Shown here piece by piece: positions 1-6,252 of a stretch of DNA of 9,466 nucleotides. Both the position numbers and the translations under genes were made by a program. This DNA is from an uncultured Chlorobiales bacterium. GTDB lineage: Bacteria; Bacteroidota; Chlorobiia; Chlorobiales; Thermochlorobacteraceae. The notes below the pieces were generated by a model. It was not told the origin of the DNA, made no database searches, and saw only the letters and a program-made list of their open reading frames with translations. Location: assembly GCA_937959145.1 (NCBI GenBank), contig CALGMC010000069.1, forward strand, positions 1 to 9,466, in the 5' to 3' direction. Each line of letters starts with the position of its first letter. The stretch's first letter is position 1.

Positions 1-419
1 AAGCGATTGCCGAACAAGCCACCAAGATGTATTTGAACGGCGAAGTCGACCGCGTTGTCGTGGTCTATAATGAGTTCAAATCGCTTCTGGCTTCAAAACT
101 CAAAACGGACATTTTCTTGCCGATTCAGCCAAGCGAGAAAAAGCCGACCATCAGTGGCGACTACATCTACGAGCCCTCGCCTGAAGCCATTATCAACGAC
201 CTTGCACCGCGCCACCTTTCTACCCAAATTTGGCGCATTCTGCTTGAATCTTTCGCCGCCGAGCAAGCCGCACGCATGATGGCAATGGAATCGGCAACCG
301 ACAACGCCAAAGAACTGCTGCGCACGCTTTCCATCACCTACAACCGCGCACGCCAAGCTGCAATCACGAAAGAAATCATCGAAATCGTCAGCGGCGCAAG
401 TGCCTTGCAATCCGATTAA
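1..419 (+). CDS. atpG: ATP synthase F1 gamma subunit, C-terminal part (5' end outside window)
   Basis: This is the C-terminal half of the gamma subunit, the rotating central shaft of F1 ATP synthase on the cytoplasmic face of the membrane. The frame is already open at the window edge (first full codon at base 3) and gives 138 residues; a full gamma subunit is about 290, so roughly half is missing. The last 45 or so residues hold the family's most conserved stretch: MAMESATDNAKELL, then TYNRARQAAITKEI and EIVSGASAL. This is the C-terminal helix that pairs with the N-terminal helix and inserts into the alpha3beta3 ring. The stop codon is followed after 24 bases by a strong terminator and then a convergent gene, so atpG is the last gene of its operon and atpD does not follow. 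Identity is very secure. Confidence 0.97.
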   Translation, partial: AIAEQATKMYLNGEVDRVVVVYNEFKSLLASKLKTDIFLPIQPSEKKPTISGDYIYEPSPEAIINDLAPRHLSTQIWRILLESFAAEQAARMMAMESATDNAKELLRTLSITYNRARQAAITKEIIEIVSGASALQSD

Positions 420-443
420 GTCAAGTCCCTATCGGAGAGAAAT

Positions 444-477
444 AGAGAAGGGCGGTCGTTCCGCCCTTTTCTGTTTT
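444..477 (+). terminator. Rho-independent terminator of atpG
   Basis: A stem of 12 base pairs with one G-T wobble (444-455 with 461-472) closes over a five-base loop (TCGTT). Its core is AAGGGCGG paired with CCGCCCTT. The downstream arm runs into a T-rich tail (TTTTCTGTTTT). It lies 24 bases after the atpG stop. The same hairpin sits just past the end of the convergent lipoprotein gene and could also help end that transcript, although on that strand the tail is less T-rich. Confidence 0.9.
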
Positions 478-496
478 GATATGAGATAAAAATTCA

Positions 497-1708
497 TCAA
501 CGGCGATTTTGAAACGCCACCCAATTTCTTCGGAAGTCTTCCACTTCGGCATTTGAAAAGCCATAGATTTGCGCCAAGCGTTCAATGACGCCCGTGTTCG
601 GGTCGTTCCGTCCGTCTAATCGGAAGAGTTGCGCGGTGGCGGAATTGTTGCTCAAAAAGAGATACGACTGCGCGCTTGCCGTTTGGTCGAATGGTGCACG
701 AAGCAGGTCTAAGAGTTCGTCGATTTGCGCATCGGTGATTCGGCGTTGATTAGCGGGAACGGCTTTCCAGCCTGAAAGAAATCCGATACATTCGCCGTAG
801 GCATGCATCGCACTTGCGACGACAGCATCATCGCGGTTTGCTTGGGTTAATCCTGCCAGCGTCGAGTGGCAGTAGTTGATTACAGTTCCCATGAGGACTT
901 TTTCCCAGTTGAGTTTGAAGTCGGCGAGGGCTTGGTCGCGTTGTGCATTAAACGCTGACCCTCCTTTCACAGCGGCTTGTGCAGTGATTAAGTTGCGCTT
1001 GATTTGAGCGTAAAGGCTATTGGCGTTGGCACTGTCGCTACGGCGTGCGGCGTATTGCGCCGAGAAGCGGTCGCGGTTAGGGTCGCTGTTGCGTTCATTG
1101 TTTCCGAAGCCCGGCTTTGCGCCGTAGATTTCTACGAGTTTGTGAATAGTCGCTTCGGTGATGTTGCCCGCGCTAATGAGCGAGACGGCGTGGTTATACA
1201 TGGCGGCGGCGAAAAGTCCCTTCTCGACCACTTGTTCCAATTCCAGCACATTTTCATCGAAGAGGTATCCAGCGCGCCCGCCGACCGTGCTCGGAATCAC
1301 TCCGCCGTCGCCTGTGGGCGCATTTTCCCAAGCATAGCGCACGCCTTTGCCGCTTGCGCGAGCGAGTTCAGGCAAGGCGACATCAATTTTAGATTGGTAG
1401 CTTGCACCTGTTACGGTGCGGAGCGTCGTGCCGTTGTAAAGACTTTGCAGCACAGCAAGCGTAACCGTTGAATCCATGTGTCTGCCCACCTGCATTCGAC
1501 TGGTGAGTGCCGCTAATTGAGCACGCACTTGGGATTCGGTTACGACAGTTGCCGCGTAGCCTGTTGAATCATAAACGCTCGGAATTTGAAGGTCGGGCGG
1601 GGGCGGCGTGGTTACCTTGTCATCTTCTTTGCAAGCGGCAACAGCAACAACTAATGCCACACACATGGCGCGAATCACAAAAGATGAGTTCATTTGAGAT
1701 GCTTTCAT
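497..1708 (-). CDS. DUF4856-like lipoprotein of unknown function
   Basis: The product is 403 residues. It starts with a short basic stretch, a hydrophobic helix (about 10-25) and a lipobox VAAC with Cys26 as lipidation site, so it should be an envelope lipoprotein; a proline- and acid-rich linker follows (27-40). The body resembles the DUF4856 family, found mainly in Bacteroidota: the pattern GRAGYLFDENVLELEQVVEKGL is split around residues 144-165, and HAYGECIGFLSGW lies near 302-314. I recognise these from memory of the family, not from a search. DUF4856 proteins often occur near iron- or TonB-linked outer-membrane genes, but the biochemical role is unknown and none of those partners is adjacent here. 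The start at 1708 has no Shine-Dalgarno; Met6 (1693) is an alternative that keeps the signal sequence. The nearest same-strand gene ends 94 bases upstream, and a possible promoter lies in that gap. Confidence 0.8.
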   Translation of the reverse strand: MKASQMNSSFVIRAMCVALVVAVAACKEDDKVTTPPPPDLQIPSVYDSTGYAATVVTESQVRAQLAALTSRMQVGRHMDSTVTLAVLQSLYNGTTLRTVTGASYQSKIDVALPELARASGKGVRYAWENAPTGDGGVIPSTVGGRAGYLFDENVLELEQVVEKGLFAAAMYNHAVSLISAGNITEATIHKLVEIYGAKPGFGNNERNSDPNRDRFSAQYAARRSDSANANSLYAQIKRNLITAQAAVKGGSAFNAQRDQALADFKLNWEKVLMGTVINYCHSTLAGLTQANRDDAVVASAMHAYGECIGFLSGWKAVPANQRRITDAQIDELLDLLRAPFDQTASAQSYLFLSNNSATAQLFRLDGRNDPNTGVIERLAQIYGFSNAEVEDFRRNWVAFQNRR

Positions 1709-1750
1709 TTAGATTGAATGTTTGAGTTTCGTCCTTATTTAGACTTAATC

Positions 1751-1780
1751 CAAAGTAATATAAAGAAATCAATTTTCAAA
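1751..1780 (-). promoter_or_regulatory. Possible Bacteroidota-type promoter for the DUF4856-like gene
   Basis: Read on the minus strand, TTTG (1780-1777) is followed 18 bases later by TTACTTTG (1758-1751). This resembles the TTTG / TAnnTTTG consensus of Bacteroidota primary-sigma promoters, but the TA is one base too close to TTTG. Transcription would start near 1743, leaving a leader of about 35 bases. The region is also AT-rich, so a chance match is possible. Confidence 0.35.
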
Positions 1781-1802
1781 ACATCACAGCGGCTTTGGCA
1801 AC

Positions 1803-3230
1803 TTAGTAGAGCACCCAAGTGTCTTTACTGCCGCCGCCTTGCGAGGAGTTGACGACGAGCGAGCCTTTTTTGAGTGCGACACGTGTTAAGCCACCAGGGA
1901 GCACGTGAATTTTTTCGCCGTAGAGAATGTAGGGGCGAACATCGACGTGTCGCCCTTCAATTTTGCCGCCATCAACGATGGAGGGGATTCGCGAGAGGTC
2001 AAGCGTCGGCTGGGCGATATAGTTGCGGGGATTTTCCTGAATGTAAGTTTTGAAGGTTTCGCGTGCTTCTTTCGTCGCGTGCGGTCCGATAAGCATGCCG
2101 TAGCCGCCAGATTCATTAGCGGCTTTGACGACAAGTTTATCGAGATTTTCTAACACATATTTTCGCTCGCTTTCTTCGGAGCAGACGTAGGTAGGCACAT
2201 TGGGCAGAATTGGCTCTTGGTCTAAGTAATACTTAATCATTTTCGGCACGAAGGCATAAACGACTTTGTCGTCGGCGACGCCGGTGCCGGGCGCATTCAC
2301 AAGCGTAACATTGCCTTTTTTGTAGGCATTAAAAATGCCCGGAATTCCGAGCAGGGAATCAGGGCGGAAGACGGTCGGGTCTATGAACACATCGTCAATG
2401 CGGCGATAAATCACATCAACGCGCTCGAGTCCTTTGGTAGTGCGCATGAACACCATATCGTCTTTAACGACAAGGTCGGTGCCGACCACGAGTTCAACGC
2501 TCATTTGTTGCGCCAGAAATGCGTGCTCGTAATACGCCGAATTGTAAATCCCCGGCGTTAAGACCGCCACTTTTGGATTCGGACGATTTGCAACCGATTG
2601 CAAGGTTTCAAAAAGATGTTGAGGATAATCGGCGACGGGATAAATGCCGATTTGTTCAAAGACTTCGGGAAAGGTTCGCTTCATCACTTCGCGATTGGCA
2701 AGCAGATACGAAACGCCCGATGGACAGCGCAGATTATCTTCCAATACATAAAACTTGCCGTCTCCGCTCCGCACCAAGTCCGTGCCCGTGATATGGCACC
2801 AGACATTTTTAGGCGGTTTCAAGCCAATGCATGCGGATAAATATCCTTTGCTTGAATCCACAATGTAATCGGGAATAATTTTATCCTTGATGATTTGCCG
2901 CTCGTGATAAACATCGTTGAGAAAAAGATTCAAGGCTTCAATGCGCTGTTTCAAACCTGCCTCGATGGTGCGCCACTCGTTTGCGTCGATAATGCGCGGA
3001 ATGATGTCGAATGGAAAAATGCGCTCGATATTGGCTTCATCGCTATACACGCTGAACGTGATGCCGAGTGAGAAGAGGTATCGCTCGGCGGCGTATTGTC
3101 GGCGCAAAAGTTCCTCTTTGCTGAGTTCAGATAAACATTGGCGCAAGCGTTGATAGGCTGGTCGCGTCGCTCTTTGCTCGTCAAACATCTCATCATAAAA
3201 TGCGTCGAGGGCATAGTCGGAAAATTCCAT
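1803..3230 (-). CDS. Circularly permuted ATP-grasp protein (COG2308 / CP_ATPgrasp type)
   Basis: This 475-residue cytosolic protein belongs to the circularly permuted ATP-grasp family (formerly DUF404/DUF407), predicted to join a carboxylate to an amine using ATP; the natural substrate is not established. Landmarks in order: GTDLVRSGDGKFYVLEDNLR with PSGVSY (149-175), PGIYNSAYYEH (226-236), NAPGTGVADDK then VPKMIKYYL (312-336), KAANESGGYGMLIGP (369-383), GRHVDVRPY (426-434), LPGGLTRVAL (444-453) and NSSQGGGSKDTWVL (461-474). The nucleotide-binding and metal-ligand-like motifs all appear intact and length is normal for the family. The ATG at 3230 has no Shine-Dalgarno. In many genomes the gene is next to an alpha-E (DUF403) gene and a transglutaminase-like gene; neither is here. 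A terminator after rpmA separates it from the ribosomal genes, so it probably has its own promoter in 3231-3350. Confidence 0.92.
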   Translation of the reverse strand: MEFSDYALDAFYDEMFDEQRATRPAYQRLRQCLSELSKEELLRRQYAAERYLFSLGITFSVYSDEANIERIFPFDIIPRIIDANEWRTIEAGLKQRIEALNLFLNDVYHERQIIKDKIIPDYIVDSSKGYLSACIGLKPPKNVWCHITGTDLVRSGDGKFYVLEDNLRCPSGVSYLLANREVMKRTFPEVFEQIGIYPVADYPQHLFETLQSVANRPNPKVAVLTPGIYNSAYYEHAFLAQQMSVELVVGTDLVVKDDMVFMRTTKGLERVDVIYRRIDDVFIDPTVFRPDSLLGIPGIFNAYKKGNVTLVNAPGTGVADDKVVYAFVPKMIKYYLDQEPILPNVPTYVCSEESERKYVLENLDKLVVKAANESGGYGMLIGPHATKEARETFKTYIQENPRNYIAQPTLDLSRIPSIVDGGKIEGRHVDVRPYILYGEKIHVLPGGLTRVALKKGSLVVNSSQGGGSKDTWVLY

Positions 3231-3348
3231 AAATCAAAGATGATAGCGTTTTGATAGGATTCTACAAGAACGATTGCATAGCGATTGGAAGGGCAACACT
3301 ACTTGTTGTGTTGAAATGTGCTTTGTTGGAATTTACAGTCTTCGCTTG

Positions 3349-3379
3349 AAAACAGAAAAGCCCGTTTTGAACGGGCTTT
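3349..3379 (-). terminator. Rho-independent terminator after rpmA
   Basis: On the minus strand a perfect 10-bp stem (AAAGCCCGTT paired with AACGGGCTTT, 3379-3370 with 3366-3357) has a three-base loop and runs into TCTGTTTT. It lies 20 bases past the rpmA stop codon and ends the rplU-rpmA transcript. On the plus strand the tail is not T-rich, so it is directional. Confidence 0.9.
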
Positions 3380-3399
3380 CAAACAAACTTTGGTTGCAC

Positions 3400-3657
3400 T
3401 CACAATGCCGATTCAATATGAACGGACTTTTTATTGTTCTTGCCCGTCTTGAAAAGCACTTTGCCGTCTTTCGTAGCGAAAATGGTGTGGTCTTTGCCCA
3501 TTCCCGTATTTTTGCCCGCAAGGTAGACCGTGCCGCGTTGGCGAATGATGATTGAGCCTGCGCTTACCATTTGACCGCCGAAGGCTTTTACACCCAGATA
3601 CTGCGGATTACTGTCGCGTCCGTTCTTAGTTGAGCCTGCGCCCTTCTTATGTGCCAT
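3400..3657 (-). CDS. rpmA: 50S ribosomal protein L27
   Basis: L27 (bL27) is a component of the large ribosomal subunit whose flexible N-terminal tail reaches toward the peptidyl transferase centre. The 85-residue product begins MAHKKGAGSTKNGRDSNPQY and continues LGVKAFGG, IIIRQRGT and GMGKDHTIFA, matching the family almost throughout at normal length. It lacks the cleavable N-terminal extension seen in many Firmicutes, so its start is the mature tail. A strong Shine-Dalgarno supports that start. It follows rplU by 42 bases on the same strand, the usual L21-L27 pair, and is followed by a terminator. Confidence 0.99.
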   Translation of the reverse strand: MAHKKGAGSTKNGRDSNPQYLGVKAFGGQMVSAGSIIIRQRGTVYLAGKNTGMGKDHTIFATKDGKVLFKTGKNNKKSVHIESAL

Positions 3658-3663
3658 TGTAAA

Positions 3664-3671
3664 TCTCCTCT
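3664..3671 (-). promoter_or_regulatory. Ribosome binding site of rpmA
   Basis: AGAGGAGA on the minus strand lies six bases before the rpmA ATG. It is one of only three good Shine-Dalgarno sequences in the window, which makes this start secure. Confidence 0.85.
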
Positions 3672-3699
3672 GAAATTATGTGGTTAAACAATTTAGCAA

Positions 3700-3996
3700 T
3701 TACGCAACAGAAAGAATTTCAAGTTGCGTGTATCCTTGACGATGCCCTTTGGTGCGGCGATAGCGTTTGCGACGCTTTTTCTTAAAGACCAGCACTTTTT
3801 CGCCTTTGACGTGTGCGAGCACTTTTGCGGTTACAGCGGCTTTGGGCGAAAGTGTTGCGGTTGCGCCGTCTGTGGTTAGAAGCACGTTGCTGTAAGTCAG
3901 CGTTTCGCCTTCGGTTGCTTTTTGGGTCGGCACGAAGATGGTGTCGCCCGCACTGACGAGGAACTGTTTGTCGGAAATTTCTACGAGAGCCTTCAT
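3700..3996 (-). CDS. rplU: 50S ribosomal protein L21
   Basis: L21 (bL21) binds 23S rRNA in the large subunit. The 98-residue product has the family pattern: MKALVEISDKQFLVSAGD at the N terminus, GETLTYSNVLL, then the basic RNA-binding segment VFKKKRRKRYRRTKGHRQGY and the ending TQLEILSV. Length is close to the usual 100-105. It is the first gene of a two-gene operon with rpmA, driven by the promoter at 4063-4093 with an inferred leader of about 60 bases. No Shine-Dalgarno precedes the ATG, in contrast to rpmA. Confidence 0.98.
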   Translation of the reverse strand: MKALVEISDKQFLVSAGDTIFVPTQKATEGETLTYSNVLLTTDGATATLSPKAAVTAKVLAHVKGEKVLVFKKKRRKRYRRTKGHRQGYTQLEILSVA

Positions 3997-4062
3997 TTCT
4001 GTTCGGATTTCAATTCGGAATTATGCAAAGAGATTATGCACGAAATTTCTAAAAAAGAGCCG

Positions 4063-4093
4063 CAAATATACGGCGTTTGTTTGGAATTCCAAA
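4063..4093 (-). promoter_or_regulatory. Bacteroidota-type promoter of rplU-rpmA
   Basis: Read on the minus strand, TTTG (4093-4090), a 19-base spacer and TATATTTG (4070-4063) match the Bacteroidota primary-sigma consensus (TTTG, 19-21 bases, TAnnTTTG) at every defined position. Transcription would start near 4056, about 60 bases before the rplU ATG. It lies in the gap between the cyclase stop codon and rplU, as expected for a separately transcribed ribosomal operon. Confidence 0.75.
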
Positions 4094-4109
4094 TCAATTA
4101 GTGTGAGCG

Positions 4110-5021
4110 TTAAGTTTGCGGCGGCGTCGTGGTTTTCTGCTGAGTTTTGTGCGTCATCTTGCTCTGATACATCGCCTCGTCAGCACGTTCCACCAAACTT
4201 TCGTAACCTGAATCGCTGCTGCTAATACCGATGCTGATGGCAAGTTCGCATGGAAGTTGCCCAGACTGATTGAACTCTGCGAGTGCTTGACGAATGCGCT
4301 TGAAAGTGGATTGGGCTTGCGAGAAATCGGTTTCAGGCATGGCAACGATGAACTCATCTCCGCCGAATCGACCGATTAAATCAGCGGCTCGCAGTTGTTC
4401 TTTGAGCAACGCGCTTAGTGCAATCAAAGCTTCATCGCCGACTTTGTGCCCGTAGGCGTCGTTGATGTGTTTGAAATCGTCGAGGTCAATCATTGCCACA
4501 GAGAGCGGACGCTTGTAGCGGCGCGCACTGGAAAGTTCATATTCGTAAAGTTCGGTGAAACGATGGCGGTTGAGTGTGCCCGTCAAAAAGTCGCGATTGG
4601 CGCGCTCTTCAAGCTGCTTCTGAAATTGTGCGTTCATCATTTCGAACTTATGCGCCTCGATGACTTGTGAAACCGTTCTGACCAGATTCTCATCTGTCAA
4701 TTCGTCTTTAATGATGCAATCTTTCACGCCGTTCTTCATTGAGGAGATAATCAAATTTTCATTTCCACGCTCGCAAAGCAACACAATTGGAATCGGGTTT
4801 GCCAGTCTAGCAACACGGCTGAAAAAATGAGCGGTTTCATTTAAGGACTTTGTGTAGTTCACCACTACGCCGTTGAACCGCCCTGCATCGGTAAGAAGCA
4901 ATTGATAACCTTGCTCACAGGTCGAAGCGGAAATCACTGAGAACCGTTCGGAATTGATAAGTGCCGTGCTGAGTAGCATTGTTTGCGCTTCGTCGGCAGA
5001 AAGAAGCAGAAGTTGTTGCAT
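4110..5021 (-). CDS. Diguanylate cyclase with N-terminal degenerate receiver domain
   Basis: The 303-residue product is a predicted cytosolic enzyme making cyclic di-GMP from two GTP. Residues 1-120 have the fold pattern of a response-regulator receiver, including the late lysine (CIIKDEL, Lys105). The expected phosphoacceptor Asp after strand 3 appears to be Asn55 (GVVVNYTKS), and the usual Ser/Thr near 83 is Cys. A helical linker (121-143) leads to the GGDEF domain: DFLTGTLNRHRF (144-155), the metal-site IDLDDFKHIND (178-188), YGHKVGDEAL (190-199), the inhibitory site RAAD (211-214) and GRFGGDEF (217-224). Catalytic and product-inhibition sites are therefore intact. The last 14 residues are Thr/Gln/Pro-rich. 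The start at 5021 has no Shine-Dalgarno. No histidine kinase is adjacent. The GGDEF assignment is firm; the pseudo-receiver reading comes from alignment by eye. Confidence 0.94.
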   Translation of the reverse strand: MQQLLLLSADEAQTMLLSTALINSERFSVISASTCEQGYQLLLTDAGRFNGVVVNYTKSLNETAHFFSRVARLANPIPIVLLCERGNENLIISSMKNGVKDCIIKDELTDENLVRTVSQVIEAHKFEMMNAQFQKQLEERANRDFLTGTLNRHRFTELYEYELSSARRYKRPLSVAMIDLDDFKHINDAYGHKVGDEALIALSALLKEQLRAADLIGRFGGDEFIVAMPETDFSQAQSTFKRIRQALAEFNQSGQLPCELAISIGISSSDSGYESLVERADEAMYQSKMTHKTQQKTTTPPQT

Positions 5022-5245
5022 AGCGAAAGTTCTCGATAAGTGACTTTAGAAAATTGGGCACAAGTATTGGGAAGATACAGAACTATTTCGCATTTGCCTT
5101 ATGGAGTCGATACGAGAACCGACGTAATAGAAGTGAACGGGTTAAGAAAATTTAACAGCGCGATTTGCGAAACTTATCTTACTTTCGCTAAACAGAGAAA
5201 TTGATAAGTTGCTTCTTTAAGAAGTGCGTTACGCTTTGTATTCAT

Positions 5246-5278
5246 CGTCCGCTGTTACTTGTGCGGGCGTTTTTCTTT
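5246..5278 (+). terminator. Terminator-like hairpin upstream of exbB
   Basis: A 7-bp stem with one G-T wobble (CGTCCGC at 5246-5252, GCGGGCG at 5263-5269) has a 10-base loop and is followed by TTTTTCTTT. No plus-strand gene ends anywhere near; the closest same-strand gene upstream is atpG. It could therefore be an attenuator in the exbB leader or the 3' end of a small RNA. The large loop makes it weaker than the other terminators here. Confidence 0.45.
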
Positions 5279-5320
5279 ATCGGAATTTTTCTTATACTTT
5301 AAGCCGTATCTCACAAAGCG

Positions 5321-5362
5321 GTTGTATGTTGTATGTGTTATCTTGCATTACAACATTGCATT
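5321..5362 (+). repeat. Short direct repeats upstream of exbB
   Basis: GTTGTAT occurs twice in tandem (5321-5327, 5328-5334), with a degenerate third copy GTGTTAT (5335-5341). Immediately after, TTGCATT occurs twice 13 bases apart (5343-5349, 5356-5362). They lie 84-125 bases before the preferred exbB start, where a regulator could bind. No known operator was recognised, and there is no clear Fur-box. Confidence 0.35.
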
Positions 5363-5445
5363 GCGCAATATAGGGCGTGCAAAGTTCAGCAGTTCAAATC
5401 ATCAACGGTTTTCTATTAACCAAAAACAACAATTACTCTACGGTT

Positions 5446-6204
5446 ATGAAGCAAAATGCATTCACAGCGGTCCTCATTATCATTGCCGCCAGCGTCTCGT
5501 TCTCGTTCTACTTTTTTTACATGGGCAATCAGCCCAAAGATTCAATCTGGCACGCGATGTATGACGGAGGACCGTTCGTCGCTGTCCTGATTACTCTGAT
5601 TATCATGGTCTTTGCTTACATCATTGAGCGCACGATTGCATTAGGAAAAGCGTCGGGCAAATCGACGATGACGGATTTCGTGAAGAGCGTTAAGGAAGAA
5701 ATTGAAACCGGACGAATTGACAGCGCGATTGAAAAATGCGACCAACATCAAAGTTCTTTGGCAGTTGTGATTCGTGCAGGTTTGGAAAAGCACAAAGAAC
5801 TCATCGCTAAAAACATAACTGACCCTGACAAGAAAATCAGCAGTCTGCAAAAGGCGATGGAAGAAGCAACTCAAATGGAAATGCCGCTTTTGGAGCGCAA
5901 CTTGGTTGCGATTTCAACGATTGCATCTATTTCAACAATGGTGGGATTGCTCGGCACAACCATCGGCATGATTCGAGCCTTCTCAGCACTTGCAACGGGC
6001 GGCGCGCCTGACGCTGTCGGACTTTCACGCGGTATCTCCGAAGCCCTTTACAACACGGCAGGCGGCATTTTCGGCGGTATCGTCGCGATTGTTGCTTACA
6101 ACTACTTCACGACGCGCATTGACGGCTTCACGCACATGATTGACGAAGCGGCGTTCTACATTGTGCAAACACTTGCAACCCGAAGCGAAAAAGTAAGTGC
6201 ATAA
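5446..6204 (+). CDS. exbB: ExbB/TolQ-family proton channel protein (MotA/TolQ/ExbB)
   Basis: ExbB is the inner-membrane scaffold and proton-channel subunit that, with ExbD, energises TonB. From the ATG at 5446 the product is 252 residues. An in-frame GTG at 5377 would add 23 residues ahead of the first membrane helix and is less likely; neither start has a Shine-Dalgarno. Four hydrophobic helices are visible: 6-26, 43-62, about 152-180 and about 197-221. The third carries the family signature MVGLLGTTIGMIRAF (165-179). Classical ExbB has three helices; the extra N-terminal one is a feature I associate with Bacteroidota/Chlorobi versions. Between helices 2 and 3 is a cytoplasmic, charged, coiled-coil-prone segment (63-150). 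It is the first gene of exbB-exbD-exbD-tonB, 48 bases before exbD1. Confidence 0.95.
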   Translation: MKQNAFTAVLIIIAASVSFSFYFFYMGNQPKDSIWHAMYDGGPFVAVLITLIIMVFAYIIERTIALGKASGKSTMTDFVKSVKEEIETGRIDSAIEKCDQHQSSLAVVIRAGLEKHKELIAKNITDPDKKISSLQKAMEEATQMEMPLLERNLVAISTIASISTMVGLLGTTIGMIRAFSALATGGAPDAVGLSRGISEALYNTAGGIFGGIVAIVAYNYFTTRIDGFTHMIDEAAFYIVQTLATRSEKVSA

Positions 6205-6252
6205 GGCTCAGTCACTCTTTGACAGATAAAAATTCAAAATCGATTAAGCAAC

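Larger units (their letters stand above)
5022..5445. other. 424-base intergenic region between divergent cyclase gene and exbB
   Basis: No convincing gene lies here. It must hold the promoters for the minus-strand cyclase and the plus-strand exbB operon, but I found no exact match to the Bacteroidota promoter on either strand. It contains three consecutive inverted repeats on the plus strand: GCGAAA/TTTCGC (5167-5172 and 5183-5188), the palindrome CTTCTTTAAGAAG (5212-5224), and a terminator-like hairpin at 5246-5278. Further on are short direct repeats at 5321-5362 and the palindrome ATTGCGCAAT (5360-5369). Together these could be a structured leader, a small RNA, or a regulated promoter region. 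Confidence 0.5.

Noticed and set aside
1004..1471. A 155-residue plus-strand open frame inside the DUF4856-like gene.
   Set aside because: No recognisable domain and no start signal. It is a shadow of the minus-strand lipoprotein gene, whose signal peptide and conserved motifs are clear.
3231..3270. Minus-strand TTGTAG with TATCAT 16 bases later, a sigma70-like promoter for the ATP-grasp gene.
   Set aside because: It would put the transcript start almost on the ATG, matches a consensus that does not suit this kind of organism, and is weak.
3294..3313. Inverted repeat CAACAC / GTGTTG with an eight-base spacer upstream of the ATP-grasp gene, operator-like.
   Set aside because: Six-base arms are expected by chance in sequence of this length, and no regulator or promoter context supports it.
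4050..4074. On the minus strand, GCCG and CGGC separated by eight bases and followed by TCTTTTTT, a possible terminator for the cyclase gene.
   Set aside because: The stem is only four base pairs and its loop coincides with the promoter element TATATTTG, so the promoter explains the sequence better.
5388..5402. GTTCAAATC, resembling a tRNA T-loop, upstream of exbB.
   Set aside because: The flanking bases do not form a T-arm stem, and no acceptor or anticodon stem can be built around it.
5259..5564. A plus-strand open frame whose translation begins MCGRFSL, like the start of SRAP/HMCES-family (YedK) proteins.
   Set aside because: It starts with a TTG inside the loop of the terminator-like hairpin, is only 101 residues, overlaps exbB in another frame and shows no further SRAP motif. 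The match is chance.
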